64,000 nt of DNA from contig CANMDF010000002.1 of the NCBI GenBank assembly GCA_947496605.1, positions 310,001 to 374,000 of the forward strand, given 5' to 3'. Within the stretch, counting starts at the first letter, position 1. The number at the start of each line of letters is the position of its first letter. Source of the stretch: an uncultured Paracoccaceae bacterium. Lineage in GTDB: Bacteria > Pseudomonadota > Alphaproteobacteria > Rhodobacterales > Rhodobacteraceae. The notes below the pieces were generated by a model that did no database searches, was not told the origin of the DNA, and saw only the letters and a list, made by a program, of their open reading frames with translations. Both the position numbers and the translations under genes were made by a program. Shown one piece after another: positions 60,052-64,000 of this stretch.

Positions 60052-60213
60052 TCACTCATCCCGAATGTCTTCAGATTGGCTGTCAACTTCATTCTTTCGG
60101 ATTTCGAAGTGAAACCAAAGCCAAAGAACGATTGTAACGAGAGTAATCACGCCAAAAACATACGGGGCGAACTCGCTCTCAAACGCACGGCCAGAAGTTG
60201 ATCCATCGAACAT
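60052..60213 (-). CDS. Small single-helix membrane protein (53 residues)
   Basis: Starts ATG at 60213-60211 and ends TGA at 60054-60052. It begins MFDGSTSGRAFESEF, has one hydrophobic helix at about residues 17-36, and a charged tail rich in Glu, Asp and Asn. No strong ribosome site; AT-rich. The bipartite hydrophobic-then-charged structure argues for a real gene, but there is no family match I know. Confidence 0.42.
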   Translation of the reverse strand: MFDGSTSGRAFESEFAPYVFGVITLVTIVLWLWFHFEIRKNEVDSQSEDIRDE

Positions 60214-60307
60214 CTGATTATTCTACACGATCAAGAAATGCCTGTATAGCGGTCGTTAATTGGGCTGCAGCAAACGGCAGCTTTGTCCGCAAAGCGGCCA
60301 AATCAAA

Positions 60308-60775
60308 TCACGCGTCTTCTCCATCCAGCGCCGACGCCAGTCGAAACCCAATTCGGTTTGGCTCTGGCTGGTCGATGTGTTTGGGGCTGGCAACCAGCGT
60401 CACGTTCAACTGGCTGACGTGTTGGATCAATTGGGTCCGCGCACCGGCCTCGTTCATGCCGTAGTAGGTGACGATGTCGGGGTCGTAGTACCCCAGCCCT
60501 TCGATCTTGATCACGCCGGTCATCCCACCCGCGAGGCCGAGGCCCACTTCGTGGTCGTTATCGAGCTGTTTCTCAAAGTTCTGGATGTACATGATGATCC
60601 GCTCATAGGCCCACTGGGCCGGGCTCTTCTTCTCAACCGGTTCTTGCAGCGCTTTGGGCATGACCTGCCCTGCGGCCTGCGTTTCTGGGTTCGTGTGGAT
60701 TTCGCGGCATTTGGGAAGAATGTCGTTTTCCAGCAGCTCGGCTGAGGTATCAATTTCCATTGTCTCTTTGGTCAT
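60308..60775 (-). CDS. DUF6173 family protein
   Basis: A 155-residue cytoplasmic protein. The core SPAQWAYERIIMYIQNFEKQLDNDHEVGLGLAGG (residues about 51-84), then IKIEGLGYYDPDIVTYYGMNEAGARTQLIQHVSQLNVTL, matches a Rhodobacterales family of unknown function. ATG 60775 overlaps the stop of the Lrp-type regulator gene (ATGA), so the two are translated together. Confidence 0.75.
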   Translation of the reverse strand: MTKETMEIDTSAELLENDILPKCREIHTNPETQAAGQVMPKALQEPVEKKSPAQWAYERIIMYIQNFEKQLDNDHEVGLGLAGGMTGVIKIEGLGYYDPDIVTYYGMNEAGARTQLIQHVSQLNVTLVASPKHIDQPEPNRIGFRLASALDGEDA

Positions 60776-61233
60776 ACTGGCACCGCTGTTGTTTCCTTGA
60801 TTTCCTCCATAACGAAACTTGCGGAAATATCCGATACAGAAATGCGTGATGTCAGCCTCTTGTAGAACGCATCATAGGCGGGCACGTCGGCGACGCGCAC
60901 CCGAAGCACGTAATCAAGATCGCCTGTCATCCGGTAGGCGCCGACGATTTCGGGGAAACTTTGCAAGGTTGCTTGGAATTGTCTCAGCCATCCGCTGTCA
61001 TGGGCATTTGTTTTGATCAGAACCATGACGGTCAGCGGCACGCCGACCAAAGCAGGTTCGACCAAAGCAACGCGCCCTTTGATGACGCCCATATCCTCCA
61101 TCACTTTTATGCGCCGCCAGCAGGCGTTGCGTGACAGGTTCACTGCCGCGCTGATGTCATCGACGGACAAGGTGGCGTCGGTTTGCAGGTTTCGCAGAAT
61201 ATCGCGGTCTATGTGGTCCAGCTTATGGTTCAT
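60772..61233 (-). CDS. Lrp/AsnC family regulator
   Basis: A 153-residue regulator from the ATG at 61233-61231. Helix-turn-helix: HIDRDILRNLQTDATLSVDDISAAVNLSRNACWRRIKVMEDMGVI (residues about 6-51); RAM domain with IVGAYRMTGDLDYVLRVRVAD. A different paralogue from the one next to ald. Coupled to DUF6173 and divergent from the DUF6356-glutaminase pair; the 105-bp gap is the likely binding region. Confidence 0.9.
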   Translation of the reverse strand: MNHKLDHIDRDILRNLQTDATLSVDDISAAVNLSRNACWRRIKVMEDMGVIKGRVALVEPALVGVPLTVMVLIKTNAHDSGWLRQFQATLQSFPEIVGAYRMTGDLDYVLRVRVADVPAYDAFYKRLTSRISVSDISASFVMEEIKETTAVPV

Positions 61234-61338
61234 AGTTGGGACAGTATCCCGAAATATGCGCGTTTTACAGTTAAATTTGGGATCACTCATGCCGGGTGAT
61301 TGGGTATTTTGTACAAAAGCCAATAAGGGAACCTACAC

Positions 61339-61578
61339 ATGTCCGATGCATCGCACACCACATCACGCAAAAACCCAATTGTTGCAATGTTTCTGGATCA
61401 TCCAGCGACTGTCGATGAGACCTATTTTCAGCATATGCGGTTTGCATTCAGCTTTGCCTTTTGGCTGGGGGCTGCGGCACTTGCTGCTTTGGTGCATGCG
61501 ATCATTCCGGCACTTTGTGAAACCACTGCCAGTCGTATCCTCAAGCGTCTGCATGCCCGCATTGAGAGCCGTCACTAG
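61339..61578 (+). CDS. DUF6356 family membrane protein
   Basis: A 79-residue protein. FLDHPATVDETYFQHMRFAFSFAFWLGAAALAALVHAIIPALCE is the family core, with one hydrophobic helix at about 31-55. Unknown function; common in Rhodobacterales. Its TAG is immediately followed by the ATG of the next gene, so they are in one operon. RBS AAGGGA lies upstream of ATG 61339. Confidence 0.8.
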   Translation: MSDASHTTSRKNPIVAMFLDHPATVDETYFQHMRFAFSFAFWLGAAALAALVHAIIPALCETTASRILKRLHARIESRH

Positions 61579-62352
61579 ATGTGCCGTATTGCGGCCTACA
61601 CTGGTCCTGACATCCCGCTTGAGAATATAATTGTCCGTCCCGCCCATTCGCTGTTGGAGCAAAGCCAGCACGCGACTGAGGCCAAGCTGGCCGTGAATGG
61701 CGATGGATTTGGCATCAGTTGGTACGGTGCCGATGATGCGCCCGGTTTGTACCGCGATGTGCTGCCTGCTTGGGCGGATGATAACCTGACGAACCTGTGC
61801 CGGATGGTGCGGTCGCATTTGTTCATTGCCCATGTGCGGGCCTCTACCATGGGTGAGACCAGCCGCGCAAATTGTCACCCGTTCAAGTATGGCAAATGGT
61901 CGTTTTGTCACAACGGCCAGATCCCGCATTTCAAAACGATCCGCCGTCGCATGTTGGCCGCTTTGCCTGATGATTTGTTTGAAGCGATGCAAGGCACGAC
62001 CGATAGTGAGATGATTTTTCTGACGTTGCTGGCGAATGGGTTGGACGATGATCCCGCGGCCGCTATGCGTGCAACCTTAGACCAGATTGGCCCTGCGGGT
62101 GCTGATGGTCCGATCAAGCTGACATGCGTGTTCTCGGACGGGCAGGCCCTTTATGCGTTTCGCTATGCCAGCGGAGGCCAACCGCCGTCGCTCTATGCGT
62201 CCGGTGTGTTGGATAACGGTGGGCGGTCTTTGGCGTCCGAGCCGCTTTGCGGTGTTGCAGAACGCTGGACTGAAATTCCAACAGATACGATCTGTGTTCT
62301 GACTGGGGACGGTTTGGCGATCTCGCCACAAAAGGGGCGGGCGGCGGCTTAG
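61579..62352 (+). CDS. Class II glutamine amidotransferase
   Basis: A 257-residue Ntn-type enzyme. Met1 is removed to expose Cys2 (MCRIAAYTG), the nucleophile. NGDGFGISWYG, LFIAHVRASTMGETSRANCHPFKYGKWSFCHNGQI are the ammonia-site blocks. No synthetase domain follows, so it is like YafJ or EgtC, the gamma-glutamyl hydrolases of ergothioneine-type pathways. No egt genes are near. Its stop overlaps the opposing gene end. Confidence 0.85.
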   Translation: MCRIAAYTGPDIPLENIIVRPAHSLLEQSQHATEAKLAVNGDGFGISWYGADDAPGLYRDVLPAWADDNLTNLCRMVRSHLFIAHVRASTMGETSRANCHPFKYGKWSFCHNGQIPHFKTIRRRMLAALPDDLFEAMQGTTDSEMIFLTLLANGLDDDPAAAMRATLDQIGPAGADGPIKLTCVFSDGQALYAFRYASGGQPPSLYASGVLDNGGRSLASEPLCGVAERWTEIPTDTICVLTGDGLAISPQKGRAAA

Positions 62353-63386
62353 GCCGCTTGAAACACCCATGCGCCATCACCGCGCATGCTGCGTGTTGCG
62401 AGGCCCGCTTGGTGGAGGTGGTTGAGGTGGGCAACGGCCTCCACCAACGCGAGGCCGTATTCCCCGCCACTGATGTTCCGCTTGAAAAGCGGGATGAAGC
62501 ATTCGCCGGCGGTGCGTGGTTCGTCCAGATGAGCCAGCAACCGTCTGAGTGCGCTGTGGTGGTTTTCGATCAATTGTCTCAGCCGCGTCGGCAGGCCGGT
62601 GAATGGCAGTTTGTGCCCGCCCAAGATCAGTTGGTCGGCAGTCGCAAAATCTTGGAACTTTTCGCAAGATCGCAGCCAGTCTGTGACAGGGTCTGCGTCA
62701 GGTTCTGTGGGATAGACCCCAAGGTTGGGACTGATCGACGGCAACAGTTGATCGCCACCGATGACCAAATTGTCGTCCTGGCTCCAGAATGTTGCGTGTT
62801 CGGGCGCATGTCCATCGCCCATGCGGATGTCCCATGTGCGCCCGCCCATCAGAATCGTTTTGCCGTCTATCAGGCGGGTGTAGCCTTGGGGGAGCGGGGC
62901 AACGCAATCGGCGAAGTTGAAGGGGCGCTCTGATTTGCGTTTCTTGAATACAGCCTGATCCATGCCAGCCCGTTTGTAGAACGTCAGCGCTTCGGCATTG
63001 GGCACCTCTTGCACGTCCAGCGTCAGCATGCGTGCCATGAGCCAGCCGGTGCGCGGCATCGCAAGTGTGGCACCACTTTCAATGAACCACGCGGCAAGAC
63101 CCACATGATCAGGGTGGTGATGAGTAACAATGACACGGGACACGGGCTTGCCTGCCAATGGTCCTTCCAGCAGTTTACCCCAGATGGCACGCCCGCGTTG
63201 CGATGCAAAGCCGGTGTCGATGATTGTCCAGCTGTCACCGTCATCCAGCGCGTAGATGTTCACATGATCCAGCGCCATGGGCAGGGGCAAACGCATCCAT
63301 AAGACACCGGAGGCGACCGTGATGGCTTCACCTTCAGCGGGCGCGTCGGGATAAGGGTAGCGGATGCCGCTGTGGCTGTCTGCCAT
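62349..63386 (-). CDS. MBL-fold metallo-hydrolase
   Basis: A 345-residue metallo-beta-lactamase fold enzyme. Metal motif THHHPDHVG (residues about 88-96), the third-site MGDGHAPEH (196-204) and GGDQLLPSISPN (216-227); a C-terminal winged-helix-like region follows (about 265-330). Similar in layout to LACTB2/hydroxyacylglutathione-hydrolase-like proteins. ATGA overlap with the acyl-CoA dehydrogenase gene suggests a thioester- or acyl-related job. Confidence 0.87.
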   Translation of the reverse strand: MADSHSGIRYPYPDAPAEGEAITVASGVLWMRLPLPMALDHVNIYALDDGDSWTIIDTGFASQRGRAIWGKLLEGPLAGKPVSRVIVTHHHPDHVGLAAWFIESGATLAMPRTGWLMARMLTLDVQEVPNAEALTFYKRAGMDQAVFKKRKSERPFNFADCVAPLPQGYTRLIDGKTILMGGRTWDIRMGDGHAPEHATFWSQDDNLVIGGDQLLPSISPNLGVYPTEPDADPVTDWLRSCEKFQDFATADQLILGGHKLPFTGLPTRLRQLIENHHSALRRLLAHLDEPRTAGECFIPLFKRNISGGEYGLALVEAVAHLNHLHQAGLATRSMRGDGAWVFQAA

Positions 63387-64000
63387 CAGGCGGCGAGGTC
63401 GTCTGCGGTGATGGCCATAAGATCGCTTGCCCCTTCACGTGCGTGCACCAGAAGGCCCACATGTTCGGGCAACATACGCTTGATATAGAAGGTTGCAAGA
63501 CGTGCGCGGGCGGCGTCGCCCATGATCGCACTTGCCAGATGGACATGTGCGCCCAACACACGGGCAAAGGCCCGCAAGTATGGCACGGCCCCTGCGAAAC
63601 GGTCGTTCAGATCGTCTTGGGCCACCAGCCATTCCGTTGTTTCACGCAAGGATTCCGCGGATTGCCAAACTGCTTCGGCCAATTCGGGATGCGTGGTCTT
63701 TGCGGCCTCTGCACCTTGTTCGATCTCTTCCAAAATGGCGAAGGCTGCTTCGCCACCGTCCATCAATTTGCGGGCGACAAGATCCATGGCTTGGATACCG
63801 TTGGTGCCTTCATAGATCGTCGCCACGCGCACATCGCGGGCGTACTGGGCGGCACCGGTTTCTTCGATAAAGCCCATCCCGCCGTGGACCTGAATGCCCG
63901 TGGCTGACACTTCGCAACCGACGTCGGTACAAAAGGCTTTGCCGATGGGTGTCAGAAACGCAGCACGGGCCTGCCAGCTGTCGTCACCTGTAGCCAAGGC
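63386..64000 (-). CDS. Acyl-CoA dehydrogenase, C-terminal part (possible DmdC)
   Basis: The last ~204 residues of a protein continuing beyond the window. QVHGGMGFIEETGAAQYARDVRVATIYEGTNGIQAMDLVARKL is the conserved FAD-binding C-terminal core of acyl-CoA dehydrogenases; about 120 extra residues follow, including YIKRMLPEHVGLL, the extension seen in 3-methylmercaptopropionyl-CoA dehydrogenase (DmdC) and relatives of about 590 residues. DmdC acts in DMSP demethylation in this group, but the N-terminal part is needed to decide. Its electrons would pass via ETF to ETF-QO (34108-35754). Confidence 0.75.
   Translation of the reverse strand, partial: ALATGDDSWQARAAFLTPIGKAFCTDVGCEVSATGIQVHGGMGFIEETGAAQYARDVRVATIYEGTNGIQAMDLVARKLMDGGEAAFAILEEIEQGAEAAKTTHPELAEAVWQSAESLRETTEWLVAQDDLNDRFAGAVPYLRAFARVLGAHVHLASAIMGDAARARLATFYIKRMLPEHVGLLVHAREGASDLMAITADDLAA

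Noticed and set aside
1..64000. CRISPR arrays, tRNA/rRNA genes, prophage or integrative element
   Set aside because: No spaced repeats, no cloverleaf with a T-arm consensus, no integrase, portal, terminase or conjugation genes were seen on either strand.

Overview
The window looks like ordinary chromosome from a marine alphaproteobacterium of the Rhodobacterales (Roseobacter group). This rests on gene content and neighbourhood: a DUF1244 gene beside TerB and an N-formylglutamate amidohydrolase, DUF2794, DUF6173, DUF6356, a 44-residue aa3-type oxidase subunit IV, an Irr-type iron box before a membrane-bound ferritin, ETF-quinone oxidoreductase, AzlCD, and many ATGA/GTGA/TTGA-coupled gene pairs. 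Base composition is moderate-high GC. I see no rRNA, tRNA, CRISPR array, intact insertion sequence or prophage.

Layout. 1-2.4 kb: start of a penicillin-binding protein (minus) and the nitrogen pair glnK-amtB, closed by a UUCG-loop terminator. 2.5-5.4 kb: a three-gene D-amino-acid block (dgcN, dgcA, D-amino-acid aminotransferase). 5.5-8.1 kb: an accessory pocket with two divergent DUF1629 (Imm11-like) genes, each preceded by a short related coding-like remnant that begins at the stop codon of the upstream housekeeping gene. 8-13 kb: TerB, DUF1244, N-formylglutamate amidohydrolase, pyruvate kinase, rpmI-rplT, and an orphan secreted protein. 13.6-18.8 kb: pheS and pheT, separated by about 1.75 kb holding a coupled orphan gene, an inverted-repeat element, an ASCH protein and small membrane proteins. 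19-28 kb: YtoQ, a GST, mscL, hydrolases, alanine dehydrogenase with a divergent Lrp-type regulator, a BciB/FrhB-like iron-sulfur flavoprotein, an AraC/hydrolase divergent pair, and asd. 28-36 kb: DM13, MuiA-type protein, a LOV photoreceptor, a DadA-type oxidase, hydrolases, ETF-QO. 36-49 kb: greA, AEC and DMT transporters, S-formylglutathione hydrolase, HAD and ornithine-cyclodeaminase-like proteins, zapE, a Hint-domain protein, carbonic anhydrase, an M17 aminopeptidase coupled to an NlpC/P60 enzyme. 49-53 kb: glutathione-dependent formaldehyde dehydrogenase, and a TetR/small secreted protein/mbfA locus with three TetR-like operators and an Irr box. 53-58 kb: a molybdenum-cofactor operon (fdhD, mobA, mobB, and a moeA fused to an uncharacterised N-terminal domain). 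58-64 kb: azlCD, a lipoprotein, oxidase subunit IV, an Lrp-DUF6173 pair, a class II glutamine amidotransferase, a metallo-hydrolase, and the end of an acyl-CoA dehydrogenase.

How genes work together. dgcN-dgcA-dat form a plausible route for using D-glutamate and other D-amino acids; a DadA-type oxidase and Ald elsewhere fit the same amino-acid economy. The formaldehyde dehydrogenase at 49.7 kb and S-formylglutathione hydrolase at 38.4 kb make two consecutive steps of formaldehyde oxidation although 11 kb apart. FdhD and the Mo-cofactor genes together serve formate dehydrogenase-type molybdoenzymes. The most unusual parts are the paired DUF1629/remnant region, the TetR plus Irr control region at mbfA, the moeA fusion, the 194-bp inverted-repeat element between pheS and pheT, and a short intergenic motif present twice 53 kb apart.
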